Part shown: in pieces, positions 21,556 to 32,264 of the stretch
Numbering within the stretch: the stretch's first letter is position 1
Layout: the number at the start of each line of letters is the position of its first letter
Source of the DNA: Monomorium pharaonis
Lineage: Eukaryota; Arthropoda; Insecta; Hymenoptera; Formicidae
DNA: 64,000 bases
Direction: 5' to 3'
Assembly: GCF_013373865.1 (NCBI RefSeq)
Contig: NC_050469.1
Span: 15,854,546-15,918,545, forward strand
Position numbers and translations under genes: made by a program
Notes under the pieces: generated by a model
Databases searched by the model: none
What the model saw: the letters and a program-made list of their open reading frames with translations, nothing else
Told to the model about the DNA's origin: nothing

Positions 21556-21775
21556 GGTTTTTTAATTGTTCAATTAAAAACATTTTCAAATAGCACATAT
21601 TAATTGGCCAAATAATAAACCAATATTGTATTAAGATTGGCCAACAGTTAACCAATGGTAGGCCAATGAACTGTACTACTATTGGACAAATAATTCCGTC
21701 CCCTCCTCTCACTCCCATCCCTACCGCCAAGACAAAGAGTAAATAAGTATGGTTACAATCCAAGAGATTCAGTAT

Positions 21776-21830
21776 CGGAGCTCTGATGATGCAAATTGCA
21801 ATGTTTGCGAATCGTCGGCGCATTGTACCA
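21776..21830 (+). ncRNA. Hammerhead-ribozyme-like motif in Penelope 3' region
   Basis: CTGATGA (21783-21789) is followed by a GCAAA/TTTGC stem and then GAATCGTC (21809-21816), close to the hammerhead core CUGAUGA-stem II-GAAA-NUH. Penelope-like elements are known to carry hammerheads in their terminal repeats. Here GAAA is GAAT and a good stem I was not found, so this copy is probably inactive. Confidence 0.4.
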
Positions 21831-21859
21831 AGATGCGGCATGTATCCGGAAGCCCTTTC

Positions 21860-22741
21860 TATTAAAAGCAACGTCAATGGCCGTGAAAGCTTTAAGTCTA
21901 AAAAAAATTGTTCCTTACTTATATTTATAATGTAATACAATGTAAAATCTGATATCATTTTAATCTGATATCAATTTAATATATTTTTGTTAATTTTTAA
22001 TTTTGTAAATGTTCTGCTATAGGTACCCTTCGTTCCGCTTATTCCGTGTCTCAGTATTTTTATAAACATATACTTAATGTTCCAATTAGACATCTTTACA
22101 TGGATCAGATTCGTCACTTGGTTGCTAATCGGTAAGTCTGTTAAAGTAAAAATAAAAGGCATGTAAAACTGTGTAGTTGAAATATAAAACTAATATAAAG
22201 ACTTAAATAAAATATCACATTCTTTTTATACGTATAGGTTTCTGCATTTATGGATTTTACGGAATTGGTCATAGTAAGCAAGGAAAGAGAGATAAGGCAA
22301 AAAATGAAAAGTTACAACAAAAATATGTAGAGAAATTTAGGATAGTAACATCATTTTGATAAAATTTCTTTTTTGTGTGAAAGGAAAATTTTCCGCTACA
22401 AATTCGTTTTAATATGTTTGTAACGTAAAAGCAGCACTAATAATAAATCACTTTATACACACGCGAATAGGAATGCCCCACCATCTGAAGTTAGCTGCGT
22501 TCCGATTTTTATATAGAACATGTTACATGCACTATAGTGACTATAAAAATCTTGGAACACAACTTCAGGGATGGTCAAGCATTTTTTTCACGTGTGTATG
22601 TACAACCGATTGATATGGAAAATAACATTATTTGATCAATATCTAATTGAAAAATATTTTTTTAACATCAATTTTACAATAGTAGAACATGCACATGTGT
22701 ACGCAAACGAGCGTGCATGTGCGATTTTAACATATCGGTGC

Positions 22742-22772
<31 letters not shown>

Positions 22773-23143
22773 TGTGTGCGTGTGTGTGTGTGGGAGGAAG
22801 GACAATTTTATAATGGGCGTTTTCCAGCAAAAGGTCAGAGTTGCCAGATTTGGCTATTTACCGCAAATTGGGCTACCTAAACCATCTTATACGTTATAAA
22901 TTTTTGAAATGCGATTTTCCACATTTTGGGCTAATCCCTAAGCAAAAATTTTCAACATTTGCGAAAACTTCGATAGTTTTTGGCACTACAAGGTTTGCAA
23001 TACTTATGGCTGTATTCAGCGGGGAAAAAGCTGCTCTTAGTAAGTCTATTCTTTTTAGCTACATTCGTGCAATAAGTTAAAGTGAGAAAATATATATTTG
23101 TCTCACTTTAACCTATTGCACCAGTTCAACAGTGCACAGCTAT
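21860..23143. other. Intergenic AT-rich DNA with a CG/TG microsatellite
   Basis: No gene recognised. An alternating CG then TG run at about 22739-22792 could adopt Z-DNA. A short hairpin at 23070-23118 has arms GTTAAAGTGAGA and inverse. Confidence 0.5.
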
Positions 23144-23661
23144 GGGTGATTTTACATGCGGCGTAACTTGCGTAAGCGTAAGGCCGGATGTTCAATAGGT
23201 GTAGTAAGCCTTATGCCATAAGAAATTGACCAATTATAATCGAATATGAGAAGAATAATCGAATATAATTGGTTAATTTCTTATGGCATAAGGCTTACTA
23301 CACCTATTGTAGATCCGGGCTAACTTGCGTCGACCAATCACATTGTCTTTAACGTGCGCTAAAATGATTTTAGGAATACTTAGAGCCACCGCACAAGCTT
23401 TTTCGTAACACGTTACGTTACGTTAAGTACTCCATAAACCTAAGTTCGTACTTAAAATTAAACTTACATCAACGCACAAAGAAACTTTTAACGTAAGTTC
23501 TTAAGTTCTTACGTTAAGGATTTCTTTGTGCGTTGATTTAAGTTAAATTTTAAGTACAACTTAGGTTTGTATGGAGTACTTAACGTAACGTAACGCGTTA
23601 TGGAAGAGTTTGTGCGGTGGCCCTTACGCTTACGCAAGTTACGCCACATGTAAAATCATCC
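23144..23661. repeat. Palindromic MITE of about 518 bp
   Basis: Arms beginning GGRTGATTTTACATGYGGCG at both ends are inverse copies and continue through TAACTTGCGTAAGCGTAAGG. A second inner palindrome (about 23405-23600, GTACTTAACGTAACGTAACG) forms the body. The left arm is interrupted by a smaller MITE at 23182-23320. Confidence 0.8.
23182..23320. repeat. 139-bp nested MITE with TAA TSD
   Basis: Inverted ends centre on CAATAGGTGTAGTAAGCC and extend outward to GGCCGGAT / ATCCGGGC. TAA flanks both (23179-23181, 23321-23323). TIR and TSD fit PIF/Harbinger-type MITEs. It sits inside the arm of the larger palindromic MITE. Confidence 0.8.
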
Positions 23662-24736
23662 TAACGTTGGCCTAGTGAGTGTATAGTGAATTTTAATTAC
23701 AATTACTTTTTTTCGCTGAACGCCTATTGACTGGAGCATATATGATCTTTTTTAATCGTTGGAGGTTGGTAGTTCGTCACAAGCGTCACAAGTTTTAGCG
23801 GATAGTTTAAGTTTGTAATGCGTAATGTGGTTATGGTGGTTGTGTTTCAAAATTGCTATCGGTACTGAAAATCTATAGTTTCCGTTATGTACAGGTATCG
23901 GCAGGAATTGTTCCTTTCCAAACTTCACACAGCTCTCGGCGTAGTCGAAATATACATTCTTAGCAAGGAAAGAAAGTGAAGTTTGGCTTGGGACACTATT
24001 CCTGCCGATCAGTGTACACCATAGATTTTGTACTGACAGTAATTTTGAAATACAGCCGGTGTAATGATGGGTAAGTGGGAGAAATCCAAGAAACGTTTTC
24101 AAAATAAGTGGTTGACAGAGCCAAAATTGAAGAGTGAGTATCACATTTATACCATCTTAACCTTATTTTTCTATATACTATATACTTTGAGATTAAGTTT
24201 ATATATTATATATATATGCTCAGTGAGAAATAATAGTTGAAAAAACAATAAATTAAATAGATGTTAAATTAACCATTGAATCAAGTTTACGTCAAGTAAT
24301 GCCTATTCACCACGGTTTTTTAACCCTCTGCCTACACACCTTATTTTTCTCCCGATTCCTACACACAGGGATTAAGGCCTGTATCCACGATCCGAGAACT
24401 CTGTCCGAGTTCTAGGATAGAGTTCTCATCACCAGATAGTTGTCCTCAAATGACTACAGATGGCATTATAATAAATTACATGAAGATAATAATCAAGTAC
24501 CAACTTTACAGATAGGCATATAAAATTCTTTTCGTACTACACTCTTTGAAGAAAAATATAGAGTACATATATATAAATATAATTTTACTGTAAGTTTTTA
24601 TTGTATTATTTTTTGTTCATTAATTTTTATTTGTAACGACGTGGTAATAAATTATTTAAATATAGTGTTAAATTTTATATTTTTTAAGTCTTGGTATCAT
24701 TCAATTTAATCTATATATAATTAACATTTTTAGAAA

Positions 24737-25821
24737 ATGACTAGTAAGAAACGAAAATTACAAAAGTTGATGGCTACTGCTTTATTAGCCGAAGCTGTCG
24801 ATCAAGACCAAGAATTTGAACAAAAAGAATTCAAACGACAAAGATGTCGCCGATCAGTTTGGACGCGCGAATGGATAATTCGAAGAAATCGAGATCTGAG
24901 GGGAACAATTCATTTAGCGCACAAAGAATTGAGACTTGAAGATAGAAAATACTTTCAAAGATTCTTTAGGATGCGAGCTGACTTATTTGATCGACTTGTC
25001 GATATGACAACACCATTTATACAACGTCAAGATACAAACAATCGCCAAGAGATCGAGTATCTATTATTATACGATTTTTGGCTACTGGTGAAACTTATAG
25101 AAGTTTAGAATATTCTACGAGAATTCCAGCGTGTACAATTTCTCGTATCATCCCTGAAACGAGTCGTGTTATTAACGAAGTTCTTCGAAAGGATTATTTA
25201 AAGGTATAAATAAAACTTGATATCTAAACTTCTGAAATTAATAATTATAAATTTAACATATAATTTTTGCAGACACTAAGTACAGATGAAGAATGGACAG
25301 AAATTGCAAATAATTATTTCCAACTTTGGAATATTCCAAATTGTATTGGCGCAATGGATGGACGACATATTGAATTCAAAGTGCCACTTAAGGACGGATC
25401 ATTATATTATAATTACAAGGATACTAATAGCATTGTTTTATTAGCAATAGTTAATGCATTTTATCAATTTATGTACATCAACGTTGGTGTTAATGGCAGA
25501 GTAAGTGATGGAGGAGTTTTTCGCGACAGTGATTTTGCACAACTATTAAATAATTCTCAAAATCCACTAAATATACCAGAAGATAAGCCTTTGGCTGGTA
25601 TGGATGAACCTATGCCATATGTATTATTAGCTGATAATGCTTTTCCTTTGCAAAAGCATATTTTAAAACCGTATTCGTTACGAAATTTAACACATGATGA
25701 ACGAATATTAAATTATAGAGTCAGTAGAGAGAGAAGGGTTGTTGAAAATAGTTTTGGAATATTAGCAAATAGATTTCGTGTTCTTTTATCAACAATATAT
25801 TTACCAGTCGATACTATTTAA
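24737..25821 (+). pseudogene. Harbinger transposase (HARBI1-like DDE nuclease), broken
   Basis: Exon-like frame 24737-25070 starts MTSKKRKLQKLM and holds the N-terminal helical region with FRMRADLFDRLV. A one-base shift at about 25068-25072 moves into a frame encoding LATGETYRSLEY and IPACTISRIIPE. A 69-bp GT-AG intron follows (25204-25272). The nuclease domain then shows GAMDGRHIE (first Asp), VLLADNAFP (second Asp) and ENSFGILANRF (Glu). A TAA at 25819 stops it just before IITLACCALH, which HARBI1 proteins normally include. Catalytic residues are intact, but one frameshift and one premature stop make it dead. Confidence 0.85.
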
Positions 25822-26470
25822 ATTATTACTCTTGCGTGTTGTGCTTTGCATTAATATAAGACCTAATAGGAATGCCGTTTCGTGAAAAATTCAAACAATA
25901 TTTTAATACTGTTGGAGCAGTTGAATGGTAAGATCATATGATTTAGTTTTTAAAAATTTAGGGCAAACTTTAACAAAAGAGGATTCAGTTCAAATAATCT
26001 CGACTTTGACATATTATCAAGGTCAAGGTCAAAGTCATTGAGGCTGGGTACCCTTTTGTTAAGATTTACCGAATTTAAATATATAGTATATAATTTTACT
26101 ATATTTAAATTCGGTAAACCTTAATAATATACTAATTATAGTATATAATTAGTATATTATAAATAAATTAATCCAATTCATTAAAATATATTTTAAATAA
26201 TGTATTGTAATGTAAATAAATATTCAATATTTATATTCAATATTTTTTTATTAATTGGCACACAGTAGATAACATAACAGTTAATTTTATGTATGTATTT
26301 AATAATAGTATGTATTATAGTACATAGTATATATGTATAATATATAGTAAATTGTAGTGTATGTTGCGTGTGTAAAAATTTTAATAATTCAAAATAAATA
26401 ATAAACTTTTATAATAAACATAACTTTTTGCATATAATGTACTCGATTTATAATTTTATCATAAATTTAA

Positions 26471-27038
26471 CCCATTAACGTCCAAGCACAAGCATTTTCA
26501 ATATAATATTTAACGACTTTATTTGCAACGTTATAGGTCTATAAAAAATTTGAAAACTATTATTTCTTACGTAAAATTTTATACTTTTTTAGAATCTTTT
26601 ATCAAAAGTTGTGTAAAAAATAGTGCCAAAAAGATATGACGGGTTTTAAATCCAAAAATACAAAAAAATCACAAAAACTTTTTCTAATATTTATTTTTCA
26701 CATCGAAAAAGGAAACTCCAACTCTTTTTGCAACCATCGATGTATAAAATATTTGTACGATGTACAAAATTACAATTTTAACAAATTTTAAAAATATACC
26801 CGTAAAGTACAAATATTTTGTGCACCGATGGTTGCAAAAAGAGTTTCATATTTTTTTACTTAAAACCCGTTATAACTTTTTTTAGACTATTTTTTACACA
26901 AATTTTGACAATGGATTCTGAAAGAGCATAAAATTTCACGTAAGCAACGATACTTTTCAAATTTTTTATAGGACTTTAACATTACAAATAAAGTGTCTGA
27001 AAATTATGTAAAAATGCGTGCGCTTGGACGTTAATGAG
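26471..27038. repeat. PiggyBac-like fold-back MITE with TTAA target
   Basis: TTAA flanks both ends (26467-26470, 27039-27042) and the inverted ends are CCCATTAACGTCCAAGC and the near-inverse GCTTGGACGTTAATGAG. TTAA TSD with CCY-type termini is the piggyBac hallmark. Long inverted arms meet near 26750 and no transposase is present. It is inserted between the two Harbinger genes. Confidence 0.75.
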
Positions 27039-27222
27039 TTAATATTACTTCATGAATATAATATGGCAAAATATAAGATAGTAAGTATTTATCATAACTT
27101 TGGCATAAAACGAGTATTACTTAAACAGTAATAAGTCTTCAAATAACATCTATTATTATAAATATTGCGTTAAAATAAAAATAATTATTTTAAAAATAAT
27201 AGATATATATGCATGTTTTTTT

Positions 27223-28192
27223 TTAATTATCTTCATCGTCTATTAAATCAATAATTTTTCTTTGCAATCGCTTCAATCGTTTTCTGTCTTTTATTTTACG
27301 TAATTCGCTTTCCAAATATAGAATCCAGTGATGTATTCCATCTGTGACATTATCATTATCATCAGATATATTTATTAATGTTTGAGATGCAGCTTTCCAA
27401 AAATTTAGTCTAGCATCTGACGTTTCTACTTCTTTTTTTTTCTTGTTACGTTCTGTACGACTTGATAATTTGCTTGAACTGGATCCTGAGAAAGTAGGCG
27501 AATGACTATTATTGTCATAGTCTTTAACAGCTATAAATAATAGAAAAATAGGTTAAAATTGGATTTTAAACTTTAATTATTTTCAAAATTTTCAAAATCA
27601 AGCAATTAAATGCATACGTGCGTGTATGTTGTGTGTATAACTATTATTACCATTATTTTTGTTAATAAGATCACATATTTCTGTGTATTGCAACTCTTCC
27701 ACCGACGAATCATTTATTATATTCGTGACGTTTGTAGGTGGCACATCAGATTGTTTATTAGAATGCTGCAATAAATTAGAATTAAAATATGTAGTTTGAA
27801 AATTACAATTTTTATAATAACAATATATATTCTTTGCAATTACTATTAATGAAGATTTGCCTGATCTGGCTGCAACATGAGCACTCAAAAATGACATATC
27901 TTCAAATAACCACCACGTAGGCTTGTATACTTCATCTGTTGAAGCTCCACTCATTTTTGATTGCCGAATTTTATTAACTTGATCCAAATATTGAGATCGC
28001 AAGTTATTAATTTTTTTTTACTGCATCAACTGTTATTGATTCATTCGTTATTTCCTGATAATTATTACATATTGTTTTCAGTGCTTGATCACATTAATTT
28101 TTATTATGATAATCAGCACATTTTGTAATATACAAGCAGGGCTGCTGCTCATATAGCATCACTAAAGTTCGGACGTTTTCCTTATTATCCAT
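27223..28192 (-). pseudogene. Harbinger-associated MADF/BESS-type protein, broken
   Basis: Read on the minus strand from ATG at 28192 (MDNKENVRTLVMLYEQQPCL). A MADF-like domain continues through YLDQVNKIRQSKMSG and PTWWLFEDMSFL. The first part has an in-frame TAA near 28100 and a frame slip in the A-run at about 28010-28020, so it is a pseudogene. An 87-bp GT-AG intron fits at 27531-27617. The last exon encodes a serine-rich stretch, a KKKK basic run and an acidic end DDEDN. In Harbinger elements this accessory protein helps the transposase enter the nucleus and bind DNA. Confidence 0.65.
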
Positions 28193-28649
28193 ACTCTGTA
28201 GACAAAAATAATTATTCTTTCAAATTTTTATTAAAAATTTAATAAATAAAAAAGGTGATAGATTAAAAGTCTAAAATATAGCTTTAGTCACTAAATTTTA
28301 AATTAATTTTAATTTAAAAATTATACATTACACATTTATTTCAAGAAAATGAGATTTTAATTATAAATTATTTAATTTTTTACTAAATTTTTTTCTATTT
28401 AAAATTTTATAATTAATGATTTTTAAATTAAAAAACGTATCAAAGCTAGAAATTTCTTCTTTTTCTTATTATTTTATTATTTATTATTTAAAATAACAAT
28501 TATAAATTAAAATTGTAATTTATTTCTTAACTTCTTTTAGGTTATGTTCTTATTAATTCGTTTTGGTTCAAACTATACAAAATATAATAAATTAACCTCT
28601 TCAATATTGATCAAATATAATTTTTATATGCCCCAATTTCTTTATAATA
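28193..28649. other. AT-rich interval, no gene
   Basis: Very AT-rich. It may hold the degraded right end of the Harbinger element, but no TIR is visible. Confidence 0.4.
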
Positions 28650-29110
28650 AGTAGTTAAGGCTAGGCCGGTTCTAACTCGGGAGCTCCGAGAGGGGAGCGG
28701 GTGTGCGGGGGGAACTCGTAGGCGCGCGGGGGCATGACGTCACGCGGATCGGGGATCTCGCGGCGCGGAATTGCTGACGCGGTATTTTCGGGTCCGCGGC
28801 CGCGGTGCGGGAATTGCTGACGCGGGATTTTCGGGTCCGCGACCGGTAGAGGGGGAATCGGGGTCCGCGACCGCCGCCCGCCGCCGCCCGCCGCGGTACT
28901 CGCGCTCTCCCTCTGTTGCGAATCTCTCTCACCCGCGATCTCTTTCAGCAGCCATCGCCGCGGTGCTCTTACCACCGGGATCATGTTTCACAGGCACGTT
29001 CCACAGCTGTGGCCGTCACCGTGGAACGGTTGAGCGAAAGAGCACATACGAATATGAAAGAAAGAGAGTGAGAACAGTATATGTGAGAGTTAGAGCGAGA
29101 GCATGCAAAG
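28650..29110. repeat. Extra Polinton-type left terminus
   Basis: Starts AGTAGTTAAGGCTAGGCCGG and is about 300 bp of GC-rich sequence homologous to the TIR at 29603, in the same orientation, with CATGACGTCACGCGG and GGGGGAATCGGGGTCCGC. Similarity stops after the GCAGCCATCGCCGCGG region (about 28960), so it is a truncated relative, not the matching end of the downstream element. A 35-bp internal duplication (GAATTGCTGACGCGG) is present. Confidence 0.6.
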
Positions 29111-29271
29111 TGTGAAAGAGAACAATGAGTATAATAAAATAATAAAATAATCACTCACCAGGGAAGCAGTCCCATGCCTCAGTTCATACAATCTAGTTTA
29201 TAAAACTACACTAGACTACACTACACTAACTATAACTATACTAAAACTATAACTACACTAAAAACTACTTG

Positions 29272-29565
29272 TTATTCTTCCCCCTCCTCGGAGGAGTCAC
29301 TATCTCCCTCAAAATCGGATACCCCCATGTGGTCCATATTGGGGACCGCGAGGGGTTGGAGAACTTCGCGGGGATTAAACTCATCCCCGCTGGAATCATC
29401 ATTGTCATTATTGCTGTCGTCATCGTCATCGTCATCGTCACCGTCACCGTCACCGTCACCATCACTATCACCATCATTATGTTGTTCCCGATCGGGGATT
29501 TCGCGGAGGTCTTCCAGTTCGTCGACCACTTCCCCCGCATCTTCACCAGCGTCTACTATCGCCAA
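29272..29565 (-). CDS. Acidic Asp/Gly-repeat protein, uncertain
   Basis: A 97-codon minus-strand frame with a run of DGDGDG then eight Asp residues and a final EDSSEEGEE-like acidic tail. The central run reflects a (GTCATC)n-like simple repeat at 29420-29475, so composition alone could explain the frame. It lies between the two Polinton-type termini. No function can be assigned. Confidence 0.2.
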   Translation of the reverse strand: MAIVDAGEDAGEVVDELEDLREIPDREQHNDGDSDGDGDGDGDDDDDDDDSNNDNDDSSGDEFNPREVLQPLAVPNMDHMGVSDFEGDSDSSEEGEE

Positions 29566-29602
29566 AATTCCCGGAATGGGCGATGCGGGGGGCGATGGAA
29601 CA

Positions 29603-29785
29603 AGTAGTTAATACTATGACAGTTCTAACTACGGGGCTCCGAGGGGGGTGCGGGTGTGCGGGGGGTACCGGTAGGCGCGGGGGTATGACGTCACGCGGGG
29701 AGGAGGATCTCGCGGTGCGGAAATTGCTGACGCGGTATTTTCGGGTCCGCGACCCGGAGCGGGAGAGGGGGAATCGGGGTCCGCG

Positions 29786-29820
<35 letters not shown>

Positions 29821-30010
29821 TGTTGTAGCAGCCATCACCGCGGTGCTCGCTCTCTCCCTCTATTCCGAATCTGTCTCTCTCTCTCTCTATCTCTCTCATC
29901 CGTACGCGATATTTCCAGCCATACAGTTTTATCATTCTCTCGCTCTTTCTCTTTCATTCGTTGCGTTCTTTCATATGCGGTTACATACATGCGTTCCCAC
30001 CCATCTTATC
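29603..30010 (+). repeat. Polinton left TIR
   Basis: Inverse copy of 52663-53075, matching from AGTAGTT to the CGTTCCCACCCATC region. It includes a (GCC)n run near 29785-29820 and CT-rich stretches. Confidence 0.85.
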
Positions 30011-30107
30011 TATGTACCTCCTACTCGGTTCTGCGCACGCCATTATACCGCAAAGGAATAGGGAAGAGAGAAAATAGGTTATAATAATTATTTATAATTT
30101 TTTTTAT

Positions 30108-30827
30108 TTATTCCTTTTGTAACGCGTCGTATACAATATTGTCTGATGCATAAACCATCAGTTCGCAATCTACAAGTGAAGTTTTTACACATATTTCATT
30201 TAACAATTTGACTGCATCACACTTGTTATGAATATTATTTCGCCGCAAACAGTTTACAAATTGATTATATCGTTCTTTTACTATATGCATATCATCCCAT
30301 AACTTAAAATATGCATTATTGATAACATCTTCAAGATTTAGTAAAAATTGCACAGTCGATGGTTTCATGTACATAATTTTGTTATTTAAAGTGAATTTTA
30401 TGATACTCTCGTTACGTATTTTAACGACTTCGATGAAAAGATCATTAATCCACAACGATGTAGCGGTTGTCGACTGCAGGAGTTGCTCGATATCTGTCCG
30501 TTTCTCAATAATTATTACCCAGGTATCACGTGACAGCGATATCTCATTGCCCTTGTTGTCACCAAGAATCATCTCTACAAAAGGCTCAAGTCCCACACTG
30601 ATTCCTATATCCAAATATTTGTAGAATGTAGTCGTCAAAGCAAATCTCCTCCCCAGAATGCGTGGAGTATGACGCGGCTGCGATATTGTTCTGTAAAGAA
30701 AAAATGTTGCAAGATATAAAAAATAAAATCCAATTATATATGTAACAAAATTTGATTTAATTAATTTAAGAAATACTTACGGTTTATCGCACGTTTCATT
30801 CTGCTGAATCGGAACGTAATAGTTCAT
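30108..30827 (-). CDS. Polinton-encoded unknown protein, two exons
   Basis: The long exon (30108-30690) encodes a protein with YKYLDIGISVGLEPFVEMIL and ending YDALQKE. Its frame has no in-frame ATG near the start. A small first exon at 30781-30827 starts with ATG (MNYYVPIQQNETCDK) and ends at a GTAAGT donor; the acceptor is TTTACAG at 30691, giving a 90-bp intron and matching phase. I recall similar proteins only from arthropod Polinton-like elements and know no function. The gene is intact as far as can be seen, unlike most structural genes of this copy. Confidence 0.65.
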
Positions 30828-30939
30828 TTTCAGGGAAACTCCGACTTCTTTTGATTAACTAATGCAAGATTGGAACTTTACCGTCCGTATTCCACTGATT
30901 AACTGATGTGATACCGTTGTCAGAACTCTTCTTATATTG

Positions 30940-31425
30940 CACACCCTTCACACATCTCAGTAGAGGGGACAATCACATATTTTTTCACACATCTCAGTAG
31001 AGGGGACAATCACTATTTCAAACTTTACACATTCAAGGATGACCAATGTTTCAGAGGTCAAGCGCCGATGTACGGCTGCTGCGGCAAAATATGTTTTAGG
31101 CACATACATTTGATACTTACTGATGAGATCATACGAAAATCACACATTCAAATAATGTGAATCTTTGAGAGGTCAAGCGCCGATGTACGGCTGCTGCGGC
31201 AAAATATGTTTTAGGCACATACATTTGATACTTACTGATGAGATCATACGAAAATCGCACATTCAAATAATGCAAATCTTGCAGAGGTCAAGCGCCGATG
31301 TACGGATGCTGTAACAAAAATATGTTTTAGGCACGTACATAAATCATTTGATACTTTCTTGATGAGATCATTCAGAATCGCACATTCAAATAATGCAAAT
31401 CTTGCAGAGGTCAAGCACCGATGTT
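30940..31425. repeat. Tandem repeats upstream of Polinton genes (33-bp and 115-bp)
   Basis: A short unit CTCAGTAGAGGGGACAATCAC occurs twice (about 30957 and 30996). It is followed by four starts of a 115-123-bp unit with GGTCAAGCGCCGATGTACGG at 31056, 31171, 31286 and a variant at 31409. They sit between divergent genes 30827 (minus) and 31618 (plus), so a promoter or replication role is possible but unproven. Confidence 0.85.
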
Positions 31426-31617
31426 AAGACAAAGAAAATAAAGAGTTATAAAAAATATATAAGCGGTCGGGAAGCGCATAATATCGCATTTGATGCGAAG
31501 TTTAAGATCCGAGTGCAAGTTGAAACCGTCATCAATCCGGAGTAATAATTTAGTGCAATATGTGTTCAGTGTGCGCACAGTAGAGACTTCTTAGTATAAA
31601 AACTAGATTATTATAAC

Positions 31618-32235
31618 ATGGATGACGATATCGTAGAAGATGCCATTTATATCCTTAACAATAATGATGATTCCGAAAAACGAAAGGATGTGCAGAGAAT
31701 ATCACCAGTGCAATTTCTACGTGATCGAGAACTCGGTTTACGCGGAACGCATGAACGCACCATAATACAGGAAGTTTACATACACGACCAATTTGTTGAT
31801 AACTGGCCTCATCATATGAAGCACAAATTATATAAAGAGATACTCAATTCGGTTGACACCGATGAAAATGAATATGATATAGCAAAACAAATCGTAGAAA
31901 AGACTCAGGAATGCTGTTACCATCTCATTGAGATACCAGCAGGTGTTGGAAGGTATATCGAAGTGATAGCAATAACGTCCCACTTTGCTTATAATACTGA
32001 GAATCCCTATGTAGAGAAAATGCTGCGTTCTTACCACGAATTTTCAAACCTTTTAAACAATGATGAGGATGAATACGTTCTGTCTGAGCAAGAGAAGGAG
32101 ATATGTTTTTATATTCGGTGTGAAAGACAAAGCAAGCTAATGCAGTTTGAAATTCAAGACAAATTTCGATTCTGCATTAGGTGCTACGAAACTATATGCG
32201 AGTGTCCTGTTGAAGATTGTATGGTGTTGTTTTAA
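31618..32235 (+). CDS. Polinton-encoded unknown protein with C-terminal Cys cluster
   Basis: A 205-residue frame from ATG 31618 (MDDDIVEDAIYILNNNDDSE). It is acidic at the N terminus and has no membrane segment. The C-terminal CIRCYETICECPVEDC has five cysteines that could bind zinc. It lies 29 bp upstream of the DNA polymerase start, in the same orientation, so co-expression is likely. No function recognised. Confidence 0.7.
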   Translation: MDDDIVEDAIYILNNNDDSEKRKDVQRISPVQFLRDRELGLRGTHERTIIQEVYIHDQFVDNWPHHMKHKLYKEILNSVDTDENEYDIAKQIVEKTQECCYHLIEIPAGVGRYIEVIAITSHFAYNTENPYVEKMLRSYHEFSNLLNNDEDEYVLSEQEKEICFYIRCERQSKLMQFEIQDKFRFCIRCYETICECPVEDCMVLF

Positions 32236-32264
32236 AACAGTGATAAAAGACAACAGTGATAAAA

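Larger units (their letters stand above)
24376..28192. mobile_element. PIF/Harbinger DNA transposon, defective
   Basis: Contains a HARBI1-type DDE transposase on the plus strand (24737-25821) and a divergent MADF-type DNA-binding protein on the minus strand (27223-28192), the standard two-gene Harbinger layout. The left end is probably GGCCTGTATCCACG at 24376 preceded by TAA. The matching right end was not found before the Polinton-like sequence begins at 28650, so the right boundary given is that of the last gene. Confidence 0.7.

Noticed and set aside
29327..29611. Poly-Ser protein on the plus strand
   Set aside because: It translates the (ATC/GTC)n simple repeat; no other support.
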